DNA of 8,074 nucleotides from an uncultured Bacteroidales bacterium (GCA_937910265.1 CALEPD010000044.1:1-8074), one strand, 5' to 3'; counted from the stretch's first letter, positions 1 to 5,889 are shown. A program made the numbers and translations. The notes: generated from the letters alone by a model not told the origin.

Positions 1-684
1 GAGGCGGGAACACATAAGATCTGCGTAAAAATGCCCTTTGGCGCACGAACCAACGTGGAAAATCTCTTCGTTTTGGGTGATTTCGGCACAAAAACAATCA
101 AACCTATGGTATGGGGCTTCAACTTTTTGTGGGGCACTCTGCTCGGCGTTTTGATGAAGAGCATTCTCAATGGATTCAAACGCGCCAAAATCATGAAACG
201 CGAGTACATCAACAACTACATGCTCAACCGCATTAGCGGAACTTGTTTCGATATTATGATTGTTGCCGGTACTGCTGCAATCAGTTTCGAAAATCTCAGC
301 ACTATCTGGTTGCCATTTCTCTTGGTTGCTGTCGTCGGTGCTCTCGCCACATTTTGGTTTCTCCAGAAAGTGTGCAAGCATCTCTATCCTGATTACCCAT
401 ACGAAGGCTTTTTCTCCATGTTTGGCATGCTTACCGGTACTGCAAGCAACGGAATGATTCTATTGCGCGAAATCGACCCCAAATTCGAAACACCAGCAGC
501 CAACAACCTCGTTCTTCAAACCATCCCGGCCATCGTATTCGGGTTCCCTGTACTGATGTTGATGGGCCTTGCTCCTCAAGGGCTTAAACAAACTTTTATC
601 ACTGTCGGTCTTTTGTTGCTTTTCTTTATTGTTGCATGCCTTTGGCTCTTCCGCAAAAAGATTTTCAAGAAAAAAAACAAGTGA
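1..684 (+). CDS. GltS-family sodium:glutamate symporter, C-terminal part (5' end outside window)
   Basis: The reading frame is open from base 1 and runs to TGA at 682-684, so the gene starts upstream of the window; the ATG at 31 is internal. About 227 residues are visible. They are strongly hydrophobic with at least five membrane-spanning stretches and end in a lysine-rich cytoplasmic tail. The segment MFGMLTGTASNGMILLREID (residues 130-149 counted from Met at base 31) matches the glycine- and threonine-rich re-entrant loop of GltS-type (COG0786) carriers. Members of this family are inner-membrane Na+-coupled glutamate importers, but Bacteroidota paralogues are not all characterised, so the substrate is uncertain. 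The sigma-factor gene begins 27 bases after the stop with no terminator between, so some read-through is likely. Confidence 0.8.
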   Translation, partial: EAGTHKICVKMPFGARTNVENLFVLGDFGTKTIKPMVWGFNFLWGTLLGVLMKSILNGFKRAKIMKREYINNYMLNRISGTCFDIMIVAGTAAISFENLSTIWLPFLLVAVVGALATFWFLQKVCKHLYPDYPYEGFFSMFGMLTGTASNGMILLREIDPKFETPAANNLVLQTIPAIVFGFPVLMLMGLAPQGLKQTFITVGLLLLFFIVACLWLFRKKIFKKKNK

Positions 685-711
685 TTACAATGTGATAATG
701 CAATTATTCAC

Positions 712-1275
712 ATGTACAAAGTACCAAACAATATAATTGAGGACGAACTTATTGTTCGAGAAGTCTTAGCTGGCAACAAGGATCGCTATGCGCTGCTTGT
801 GAAAAAATACCAGTCAGTCGTTGCCAATTTGGTTTACAAGATTTGTGGAACCAAGGCCGATGTGAAAGAACTGACTCAGCAAGTGTTTGTCGAGTTGTAC
901 ATCTCGCTGCCCCGTTTTCAATATAAATCTAAATTGAGTACTTTTATTTATCGAATAACTATTAATTTAACATGTAAATATTTGTACAAGCAAAAGCGTT
1001 CGCCTCTTGTCGATTCACACGATTTTGCTTACGACCGCCCTTCAGGCTATCAAAATGCCGAACAACAAATTGTCAATGATGAACGATTGGATGCTTTGCG
1101 ACTTGCAATTGGAAAATTGAAACATGAACAACGAACCGCTTTGGTTCTCTATACATACGAGGATTTCACATATCAGGAAATCGCGGACGCAATGGGGTGC
1201 AGTTTGTCAAAAGTCGAGTCGTTGATATTTAGAGCAAAAAAGAATCTTCAGAAACTGTTGAAAAATGAAAGATGA
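712..1275 (+). CDS. ECF-type RNA polymerase sigma factor
   Basis: The 187-residue product has the two-domain layout of extracytoplasmic-function sigma factors. Region 2 lies at about residues 26-96, with the core-binding and -10-recognition helices around KELTQQVFVELY and STFIYRITINLTCKYLYKQKR-like residues. Region 4 lies at about 126-183, with a helix-turn-helix at 152-176 (FTYQEIADAMGCSLSKVESL) that would contact the -35 element. The linker is short, and regions 1.1 and 3 are absent, as is normal for the class. The next gene starts inside its last codons (11-base overlap), which indicates translational coupling and fits a dedicated anti-sigma partner. It probably directs its own operon, but I could not identify an ECF-type promoter upstream. 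Its regulon is unknown. Confidence 0.9.
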   Translation: MYKVPNNIIEDELIVREVLAGNKDRYALLVKKYQSVVANLVYKICGTKADVKELTQQVFVELYISLPRFQYKSKLSTFIYRITINLTCKYLYKQKRSPLVDSHDFAYDRPSGYQNAEQQIVNDERLDALRLAIGKLKHEQRTALVLYTYEDFTYQEIADAMGCSLSKVESLIFRAKKNLQKLLKNER

Positions 1276-1603
1276 TTTATATATACTGTTAAAGGAATTG
1301 GGCAACTCAAAGTGTCCATATCCTGTCGACGTTGTGGATGATGTGATGAATTCACTACCCGAAATTCCACGTCACAAGCCTATGCCCATGTGGTTGCGCA
1401 CCACCTCTATAGCAGCAGCCTGCTTCATCGGGTTGGCAGTGATTGATGTTACTCGAGTATATTCGAGTGACTACAACGATGACATGATTGGTGACATGAT
1501 TGCCACTTCTTACGAATTAAATGCAGATTCTTATTATAATTATACTGCATATCAAGAATACCTCAACGCCGATTTTGTTGATGTCTTGATGGCAGCGGAA
1601 TAA
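1265..1603 (+). CDS. Small single-span membrane protein, probable anti-sigma factor
   Basis: The 112-residue product has no clear sequence match that I recognise. It starts with about 43 cytoplasmic residues, including an acidic/hydrophobic helix-like segment (DDLYILLKELG) and a PYPVDVVDDVMNSLPEIPR stretch. A transmembrane helix follows at about residues 46-64 (SIAAACFIGLAVIDV), then a Tyr/Asp/Asn-rich periplasmic tail. Its start overlaps the sigma gene by 11 bases and its stop TAA overlaps the next ATG by one base (TAATG). In the known CnrYXH system the small membrane protein CnrY holds the sigma factor; position and topology suggest the same job here. It lacks a recognisable zinc-binding anti-sigma (ZAS) HxxxCxxC motif. 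The anti-sigma role is inferred from context, not from sequence similarity. Confidence 0.7.
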   Translation: MKDDLYILLKELGNSKCPYPVDVVDDVMNSLPEIPRHKPMPMWLRTTSIAAACFIGLAVIDVTRVYSSDYNDDMIGDMIATSYELNADSYYNYTAYQEYLNADFVDVLMAAE

Positions 1604-2055
1604 TGTCGCCTATGAGAAAATTACTATCCCTTGCCCTATTGCTGTCGTTGTTATATGGCTTGTCTGCGCAAAATGCTCAGGGTAACCATAAAAACCAAAA
1701 CAATATGTGTTTTGGAATTGAGTCTTTGGTTGAAGACCTCACCCCCGTTCAGAAACGCAAGCTCGAACGCCTCTCTGCACAAGCCAAAAAGAATATTGGA
1801 ACACTCAAAGCACAGCACGTCGACTTGCGCGACAGCATTACTCTTTTGCTGGATGCACCCTCGTCTGAAGCCATCGCAGCAAAATTATTTATTCTATACG
1901 ATCGTGAAGCGGATATTCGTGCAGCCATTCAGAAGGAATACTACAAGGTTCGTCTTCGAATTGATAATATTTTGACGGACGAACAAGTGAAATTCTTGAC
2001 AGAGAAACTTAAGGAGGGGCGCAAAAAGAAACGTTCTTCAGGAAAAACAAAATAA
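1603..2055 (+). CDS. Secreted LTxxQ-motif protein (Spy/CpxP/CnrX-like periplasmic sensor)
   Basis: The 150-residue product has an N-terminal signal peptide ending near residues 20-26 (LLSLLYGLSAQ). The mature part is almost entirely helical and charged. Two LTxxQ motifs are visible, LTPVQ at 46-50 and LTDEQ at 124-128. They lie at the start of the first and last long helices, as in the Spy/CpxP and CnrX/ZraP heavy-metal-resistance families, whose members sense or chaperone in the periplasm. The tail is very basic (KKKRSSGKTK). The ATG at 1612 (MRKLLSL) is an equally good start and gives a more typical signal peptide. Following a sigma factor and a small membrane protein, it probably acts as the periplasmic sensor of that module. 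The signal sensed (metal, misfolded protein, other) cannot be read from the sequence. Confidence 0.8.
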   Translation: MSPMRKLLSLALLLSLLYGLSAQNAQGNHKNQNNMCFGIESLVEDLTPVQKRKLERLSAQAKKNIGTLKAQHVDLRDSITLLLDAPSSEAIAAKLFILYDREADIRAAIQKEYYKVRLRIDNILTDEQVKFLTEKLKEGRKKKRSSGKTK

Positions 2056-2062
2056 TTGAATT

Positions 2063-2731
2063 ATGATTAAGGTGTCGGAAAACCCTTTCAAAAACCGAAT
2101 CAGCAGTCAGTCAGCATTAATGATTGTTACTGCTCTTTTTATTACGCTTTACCTTACTTCCAATGTCATGGCCGTAAAGGTCATTGGTATCTTCGGATTA
2201 TTCTATTTCGATGCAGGTACCATAACCTTTCCGTTTGCCTATATGTTAGGCGATGTGCTGACAGAAATATGGGGATACAAAACCACGCGTAAGGTTATAT
2301 TCCTCACTCTTGCGTGCAATATATTGCTTGTGATATGTACCCAAATCGGAGTGTGGCTCCCCTCTCCTGATTATTTGGATGCTACAGCATGCGCTTACAA
2401 CGGAGTGTTCTCATATGTGCCTCGTATTGTCATCGCATCTCTCGTTGGCTTCCTGTTGGGCGAACTTTCAAATGCTTGGCTCATGGAACGCATCAAGAAG
2501 TACACCAATGGACGCCATCTCTGGTTGCGTACTATTGGCAGTTCAGCGGTGGCCTATATTTTCGATTCGCTTCCATTCGTGCTCATTGCCTTCCTGGGGG
2601 TTGTGTCATCACGCGATTTGCTCTTGATGATATTGTTCCAATACTTTTCCAAACTGATAATCGAAGTTGTTTTTGGAACACCTTTGGCCTATGCTGTTAT
2701 CGCTAAACTGAAAAAGCATATAGCGTACTAA
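2063..2731 (+). CDS. yhhQ: YhhQ-family queuosine precursor transporter
   Basis: The 222-residue integral membrane protein has about six spans (near residues 17-40, 44-66, 77-99, 120-144, 158-182 and 186-212). Family signatures are seen: an Asn-Val-x-Ala-x-Lys segment at 34-39, the LGDVLTEIWGYKTTRKV block at 62-78, and an intramembrane IFDSLPF motif at 166-172. E. coli YhhQ takes up preQ0 and preQ1 for tRNA queuosine synthesis, and some relatives import queuine. Length and hydropathy fit the family. The gene begins 7 bases after the LTxxQ gene and ends 2 bases before a radical SAM gene, which may process the imported base. The exact substrate (preQ0, preQ1 or queuine) is not determined. Confidence 0.88.
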   Translation: MIKVSENPFKNRISSQSALMIVTALFITLYLTSNVMAVKVIGIFGLFYFDAGTITFPFAYMLGDVLTEIWGYKTTRKVIFLTLACNILLVICTQIGVWLPSPDYLDATACAYNGVFSYVPRIVIASLVGFLLGELSNAWLMERIKKYTNGRHLWLRTIGSSAVAYIFDSLPFVLIAFLGVVSSRDLLLMILFQYFSKLIIEVVFGTPLAYAVIAKLKKHIAY

Positions 2732-2733
2732 TT

Positions 2734-3417
2734 ATGGAACGGTACCATATTATCGATACGAAATTTCCACGCGAGTTTTTATTGCTTCAAGGACAAGGTT
2801 GCAAATGGCGTAAATGCACTTTTTGCGATTATCATACCGACATCAGCGACAATTCATTCGCCATAAACAAAAGTGTTCTTGACCGCGTACAGGGCATCTA
2901 TGGTGTGCTCGACATCATAAATTCGGGTTCGGCAATCGAACTCGACTGCGACACAATTGAATACATCAAAAAAATTGTCAAACTGAAGCGTATTCATACC
3001 CTGTGGTTTGAGTCTCACTATATGTATCGACATCAGCTGCGCGAGTTTGCCCTGCAGTTTGCCCCAGCCACAGTTAAGTTTCGTTGCGGAGTCGAGACAT
3101 TTGACCCTCTGCTGCGCAATCAGTGGAAAAAGGGTATTCCTGATGAAATAGGACCGGTGGAATTGAGTCGCCATTTTCAAGGTGTATGTTTGCTTTGCTG
3201 CACACTTGGTGAGAATAAACAACGCATTGTCAACGATATTGCCATTGCGCGCAGCCATTTCGAGTATTGTAGTGTCAATCTATTTTGTAACAACACAACA
3301 CCAGTGCGGCGTGATGACGAATTGGTGAAATGGTTTATCGACGAGATATATCCAACACTTCAACATGCATCCGATGTTGAAGTGCTTGTCAATAATACCG
3401 ATTTGGGTGTAGGATAA
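2734..3417 (+). CDS. Small radical SAM protein, candidate queuine lyase (QueL-like)
   Basis: The 227-residue product carries a cysteine cluster near its N-terminus: C23, C28 and C31 in GCKWRKCTFCDYH. This fits a radical SAM [4Fe-4S] site, but the spacing is CX4CX2C, not the usual CX3CX2C. Following segments fit a short radical SAM barrel: NSGSAIELD (63-71), TLWFESHYMY (89-98), KFRCGVETF (115-123) and VNLFCNN (181-187). Four extra Cys residues at 118, 152, 155 and 156 are of unknown role. The gene lies 2 bases after a queuosine-precursor transporter. QueL, a radical SAM enzyme of gut bacteria, converts queuine to preQ1, so that role is a reasonable inference here. It could instead be another small radical SAM enzyme; I cannot align it to QueL without tools. 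Confidence 0.7.
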   Translation: MERYHIIDTKFPREFLLLQGQGCKWRKCTFCDYHTDISDNSFAINKSVLDRVQGIYGVLDIINSGSAIELDCDTIEYIKKIVKLKRIHTLWFESHYMYRHQLREFALQFAPATVKFRCGVETFDPLLRNQWKKGIPDEIGPVELSRHFQGVCLLCCTLGENKQRIVNDIAIARSHFEYCSVNLFCNNTTPVRRDDELVKWFIDEIYPTLQHASDVEVLVNNTDLGVG

Positions 3418-3419
3418 TC

Positions 3420-3668
3420 TTATTTGCTTTGCAGCAATGCTGTGGCCAATTGGTCAGGACAGCTTGTAGGGCCTCCATTGCAGCTGATGCCCTTTAGTTT
3501 TTTAATCACATCGTCAATTTTCATTCCTTCAACCAACTTTGCCACTCCCTGTAAATTGCCGTTGCAGCCGCCGTAAAATACTACATTGTGCAAAGTATTG
3601 TCGTCGGCAATGTCAAATTCAATGGCTTGGCTGCAGGTGCCATTAGTATAGTATGTTTTATGTTTCAT
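3420..3668 (-). CDS. TSCPD-domain protein (TIGR03905 type)
   Basis: The 82-residue product matches, over its full length, the small stand-alone TSCPD family: GTCSQAIEF near the start, VVFYGGCNGNLQGVAKLVEGM (29-49) in the middle, and the name-giving TSCPD at 68-72 followed by QLATAL. Four cysteines (C12, C35, C63, C70) are at the family's conserved places and could bind a metal. A related TSCPD domain occurs at the C-terminus of some class II ribonucleotide reductases, but no function is established for the short form. It lies 3 bases downstream of the zinc-ribbon gene, so the two are probably co-transcribed. Its stop is 2 bases from the stop of the convergent radical SAM gene. Confidence 0.88.
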   Translation of the reverse strand: MKHKTYYTNGTCSQAIEFDIADDNTLHNVVFYGGCNGNLQGVAKLVEGMKIDDVIKKLKGISCNGGPTSCPDQLATALLQSK

Positions 3669-3671
3669 TAT

Positions 3672-3923
3672 TTATTGATTTTCAATAATTGAATTTTTAT
3701 CATATAAAGTATTGCATGAGGTACATTTTCCCATGCTTTCGGCATCAAAAGTGCCACCGCAGATGCATAAATCAACCATCTCCCATCCATTGCTGAAGTC
3801 GATACATTTTGCTGCGCCGCATTTGTTGCAATAGAGCGTTCCTTGCCCCATTATATCTATACCCACCATCCGTTCTACAATGCTTCCGCACTTGAGACAC
3901 TGTAATTTATACACTTTTCCCAT
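3672..3923 (-). CDS. Small zinc-ribbon protein with paired Cys motifs
   Basis: The 83-residue product is built from two probable zinc-binding units. The first has CxxC at 9-12 and CxxC at 32-35; the second has CxC at 53-55 (CICGG) and CxxC at 67-70 (CTSC). The spacing fits two ribbon-like knuckles. No catalytic domain, signal peptide or membrane segment is seen, so it should be cytoplasmic. It is the first gene of a two-gene unit with the TSCPD protein, and a TAnnTTTG box lies just upstream at 3939-3946. The function is unknown; a metal-binding or protein-interaction role is all the sequence supports. Confidence 0.75.
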   Translation of the reverse strand: MGKVYKLQCLKCGSIVERMVGIDIMGQGTLYCNKCGAAKCIDFSNGWEMVDLCICGGTFDAESMGKCTSCNTLYDKNSIIENQ

Positions 3924-3938
3924 AGTTTATGTTTTGTA

Positions 3939-3946
3939 CAAAAATA
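3939..3946 (-). promoter_or_regulatory. Candidate -7 box for the zinc-ribbon/TSCPD unit
   Basis: Read on the minus strand this is TATTTTTG, an exact fit to the Bacteroidales -7 consensus TAnnTTTG, followed by T. The predicted transcription start would lie about 10 bases before the ATG at 3923, a short leader. No good TTTG is seen about 20 bases upstream, so the assignment is tentative. Confidence 0.4.
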
Positions 3947-4027
3947 CAATTAATAAGTGAATTGTAGCCATCCAACTTTATCTCTACACCATACACGGCC
4001 AATCGGTTTTAGAGTATAGGGGCTCGT

Positions 4028-4052
4028 GTTCTGCTTGGTTACAGAACTTTTT
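4028..4052 (+). terminator. Hairpin with U-tract and no obvious gene upstream
   Basis: GTTCTG (4028-4033), an 8-base loop, then CAGAAC (4042-4047) followed directly by TTTTTCTTCTTT. This is the form of a modest Rho-independent terminator on the + strand. The nearest + strand gene ends at 3417, so it may close a short unseen transcript, block read-through into the next gene, or be chance. Confidence 0.35.
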
Positions 4053-4077
4053 CTTCTTTACATTTCAATAAAATTTG

Positions 4078-4085
4078 TATATTTG
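4078..4085 (+). promoter_or_regulatory. Candidate -7 box for the GldM-domain gene
   Basis: TATATTTG is an exact match to TAnnTTTG. It lies 61 bases before the ATG at 4147, giving a leader of roughly 55 bases. The -33 position holds only T-rich sequence, not TTTG. Confidence 0.45.
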
Positions 4086-4146
4086 TTATTTGAGTTAAGT
4101 ATTGCTTATTTTATTATTTATTTCGATATCAGAAAATTATATATAA

Positions 4147-4902
4147 ATGAGAAAGTTTTCCTATCTATTCTTAGCTACAATAATGTCTGTAATTCCCTTT
4201 TCGGGAGTGGCCCAATCGGTTGTGTCCAATTCGTTAAACGCTGTACAGGAACCCACTTCTGTGGTTGATCAAGAAGATGATATTCAGCTTGTTTTTAAGA
4301 GAGTGGCTGCCGACTATATGGTAGCATACCTCAACATCGAAAACGGTTTTACTGTTAAGGTTAAAGGATACTATGCCCAATCGGACAATCTTAGAGTGAT
4401 TCTCGACAATCCCAGTGCACACCACAAAACGGCTAAACTTGTACGCGACCGACAGGGAACTATGCTCGACTATATCCTCACTCCTATTGTCGAATCAACT
4501 GTAAGAGTCAATGTTGTAGAGCAAATAGGATCCTCCTATAACGTCATCAAATCATTCAAAGTCGATGTACAGGAATTGCCCAAGCCTACACTCTATTTGG
4601 GCTCTTTTCCAGAGAAGAAAAAGATTAAAGTCAACGACTTCCTTGCCCAAGACCAGATGCAGTTGCGCGTTGTTGTCGAGAACGATGATTTCGTAATTAT
4701 GGAACCCGATGTAGTTAGCTTCAACATACGTGTTGACGACGGTATCGATGTTAAGGTAAACGGAAGTTATTTACCGCCTTCAGCAATCGACTTGATCAAT
4801 AGTGCATCAAATAAATGTAAATTGCATATTACCAATATAAAGGCTAAGAATTCCGAAGGCAATACATGGGATTTGGAAGGTACATTCACATTGGTCTATT
4901 AA
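4147..4902 (+). CDS. Secreted protein resembling GldM/PorM C-terminal domains
   Basis: The 251-residue product starts with a signal peptide (residues 1 to about 22, probable cleavage at GVA|Q). The rest is beta-rich. Residues about 68-140 (NLRVILDNPSAH, then a Tyr-x-Leu-x-Pro strand and SFKVDVQ) resemble the third domain of GldM, which usually carries a DNP-type motif and ends in FRV. Residues 144-251 (LPKPTLYLG, VENDDF, SFNIRV, NIKAKNSEG, TFTLVY) resemble the fourth domain, with its PDPV-YVG start, NFDF and D/NIKA...G motifs. GldM/PorM spans the inner membrane and forms part of the T9SS motor; here the N-terminal helix and first two domains are missing and replaced by a cleavable signal. The gene stands alone between a TAnnTTTG box and a strong terminator. 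The match is by eye and the role is unknown. Confidence 0.7.
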   Translation: MRKFSYLFLATIMSVIPFSGVAQSVVSNSLNAVQEPTSVVDQEDDIQLVFKRVAADYMVAYLNIENGFTVKVKGYYAQSDNLRVILDNPSAHHKTAKLVRDRQGTMLDYILTPIVESTVRVNVVEQIGSSYNVIKSFKVDVQELPKPTLYLGSFPEKKKIKVNDFLAQDQMQLRVVVENDDFVIMEPDVVSFNIRVDDGIDVKVNGSYLPPSAIDLINSASNKCKLHITNIKAKNSEGNTWDLEGTFTLVY

Positions 4903-4946
4903 ATAATTGCAAAAACAACAAACCTAAATTAGATACGATTTGTTTT

Positions 4947-4979
4947 AAAAGACGGAAGCCGTTGGTTTCCGTCTTTTTT
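4947..4979 (+). terminator. Rho-independent terminator of the GldM-domain gene
   Basis: AAAAGACGGAA (4947-4957) pairs with TTCCGTCTTTT (4967-4977). The intervening bases extend the stem through G-U and two C-G pairs to a 3-base GTT loop, and six T residues follow the GTC. It lies 44 bases after the stop codon at 4902. The A/T ends of the stem could also let it act on the opposite strand. Confidence 0.85.
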
Positions 4980-5063
4980 ATTAGTTTATTGCCATATTAT
5001 AGGGTCTGTCAATTCCGACTTATTAACGAATATAATAGCCTATCAAGCAATGGAAATAGAAAA

Positions 5064-5083
5064 GGAGGGCTTGGTTGCCCTCC
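5064..5083 (-). terminator. Rho-independent terminator of the carbonic anhydrase-like gene
   Basis: GGAGGGC (5064-5070) and GCCCTCC (5077-5083) form a GC-rich 7-bp stem with a 6-base loop. On the minus strand the stem is followed by TTTTCTATTT. It lies 55 bases beyond the minus-strand stop codon at 5139. Confidence 0.75.
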
Positions 5084-5138
5084 ACTATATGATATATTGG
5101 ACTGATATCTGGTGCATCTGAAATTGTGCGACCTATGT

Positions 5139-5642
5139 TCAGTCTTTCATATATTCTTTGGCGTACTCAACGTAATGAGCTGCATTGTCGGTTTGTCCGG
5201 GAATGGTGGGTTTTATGAATTTTGCAGGAACACCACCCCATATTTCGTGTGGCGGAATCTGTGTTCCTTGCAGTACAAGTGCCCCGGCAGCGACAATCGC
5301 ACCTTCGCCCACAACACAGTCGTCAAGCAGGGTTGCTCCCATGCCTATAAGGGCTCCATTGTGAAGGGTGCACGCATGTACTACAGCGTTATGTCCAATG
5401 GTTACATCGCTGCCGATATGAGTGGGTCCGGTTTCATGGGTTACATGAATGCAGGCACCGTCTTGCACATTGGTTCTGTCGCCAATGGTAATGGGGGCAA
5501 CATCTCCCCTTACCACAGCATTGAACCACACTGAGCATTCGTCACCCATTACCACATCTCCTATTATTGTTGCATTTTCGCTGAAATAGCATGATTTTCC
5601 CCAACGGGGTGAAAGACCTTTATACGATTTGATTAGTGCCAT
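5139..5642 (-). CDS. Gamma-class carbonic anhydrase family protein (left-handed beta-helix)
   Basis: The 167-residue product is made of hexapeptide repeats (for example ATIIGD, PITIGD, DVTIGH, GALIGM, GAIVAA) that form a left-handed beta helix, with a C-terminal alpha helix. The three zinc ligands of gamma carbonic anhydrases are present at H66, H84 and H89, with the known five-residue step between the last two. R45, D47, Q60 and D61 correspond to conserved residues around the active site of Cam. It lacks the acidic loop carrying the proton-shuttle Glu of Methanosarcina Cam, so it is closer to the CamH/YrdA/PaaY group, many members of which have weak or no proven activity. It is a cytoplasmic homotrimer in the family. 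No exact TAnnTTTG was found just upstream on its strand. Confidence 0.88.
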   Translation of the reverse strand: MALIKSYKGLSPRWGKSCYFSENATIIGDVVMGDECSVWFNAVVRGDVAPITIGDRTNVQDGACIHVTHETGPTHIGSDVTIGHNAVVHACTLHNGALIGMGATLLDDCVVGEGAIVAAGALVLQGTQIPPHEIWGGVPAKFIKPTIPGQTDNAAHYVEYAKEYMKD

Positions 5643-5652
5643 AATATAATCT

Positions 5653-5683
5653 TTTGCATTAGCAGTTTGTTGTCTTACTTTTG
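5653..5683 (+). promoter_or_regulatory. Exact Bacteroidales-type promoter on the + strand
   Basis: TTTG at 5653-5656, 19 bases, then TACTTTTG at 5676-5683 (consensus TAnnTTTG). Both boxes are exact with normal spacing, the best promoter match I found in the window. It points rightward into a gap with no + strand protein gene; the predicted start is near 5687-5690, just before the structured region described next. Confidence 0.65.
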
Positions 5684-5687
5684 TATT

Positions 5688-5889
5688 TGTTTATGGTGGG
5701 TTCTCCAAATTGATTTCGTGCGATTTGGTTCTTATTTCGAGCAGATTTGGGCGCATAATGAGGGAATAATGTAGTGTGTTAACCGACTGACAATCGAATA
5801 GATGACAAACTAAGGGCAAAAGCGCTGATACATTTGAACCCATTCTGACTGTTGCTACTTTTTCTGATATGGAATTTATAGAACCTACC
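5688..5889 (+). ncRNA. Candidate structured non-coding RNA, possibly 6S-like
   Basis: The stretch has no credible protein gene. Starting about 5-7 bases after the predicted transcription start, 5695-5704 (GGTGGGTTCT) pairs with 5880-5889 (AGAACCTACC) over 10 bp with one G-U pair. That pair would be an A-C mismatch on the other strand, so it favours + strand RNA. Inside, CCAAATTG (5705-5712) and CGATTTGG (5721-5728) form a hairpin on the 5' side. CAGA/TCTG (5742-5745 with 5844-5847), GGG/CCC (5749-5751 with 5839-5841) and AATG/CATT (5757-5760 with 5831-5834) nest in order as an irregular apical stem. A closing stem, a large open middle with a side hairpin, an apical stem and about 200 bases in total recall 6S RNA, which binds RNA polymerase. 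No U-tract terminator is seen at the 3' end, which would fall next to the lplA stop codon. The folding was done by eye; other structures are possible. Confidence 0.45.

Noticed and set aside
2854..3258. 134-codon open frame on the minus strand opposite the radical SAM gene
   Set aside because: It lies fully inside a gene with clear family motifs on the + strand, and its protein shows no recognisable domain or context.
3412..3424. Short inverted repeat (ATAA-TC-TTAT) between the convergent stops as a bidirectional terminator
   Set aside because: Only 4 A/T pairs with a 2-base loop, which is too weak and tight to form a hairpin.
3929..3967. 12-codon + strand reading frame starting at ATG 3929
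   Set aside because: Too short, no good promoter directly upstream and overlapping the minus-strand promoter region; nothing supports translation.
5091..5109. GATAT...ATATC inverted repeat beyond the minus-strand terminator
   Set aside because: Five A/T-rich pairs without a tail or known operator form; expected by chance in this AT-rich spacer.
5112..5534. 140-codon open frame on the + strand opposite the carbonic anhydrase-like gene
   Set aside because: It mirrors the glycine-rich hexapeptide repeats of the real gene on the other strand; the minus-strand product has intact zinc ligands.
5690..5889. Possible tRNA gene in the gap
   Set aside because: No cloverleaf, no T-loop GGTTCGAATCC-like sequence and no acceptor stem of the right spacing.
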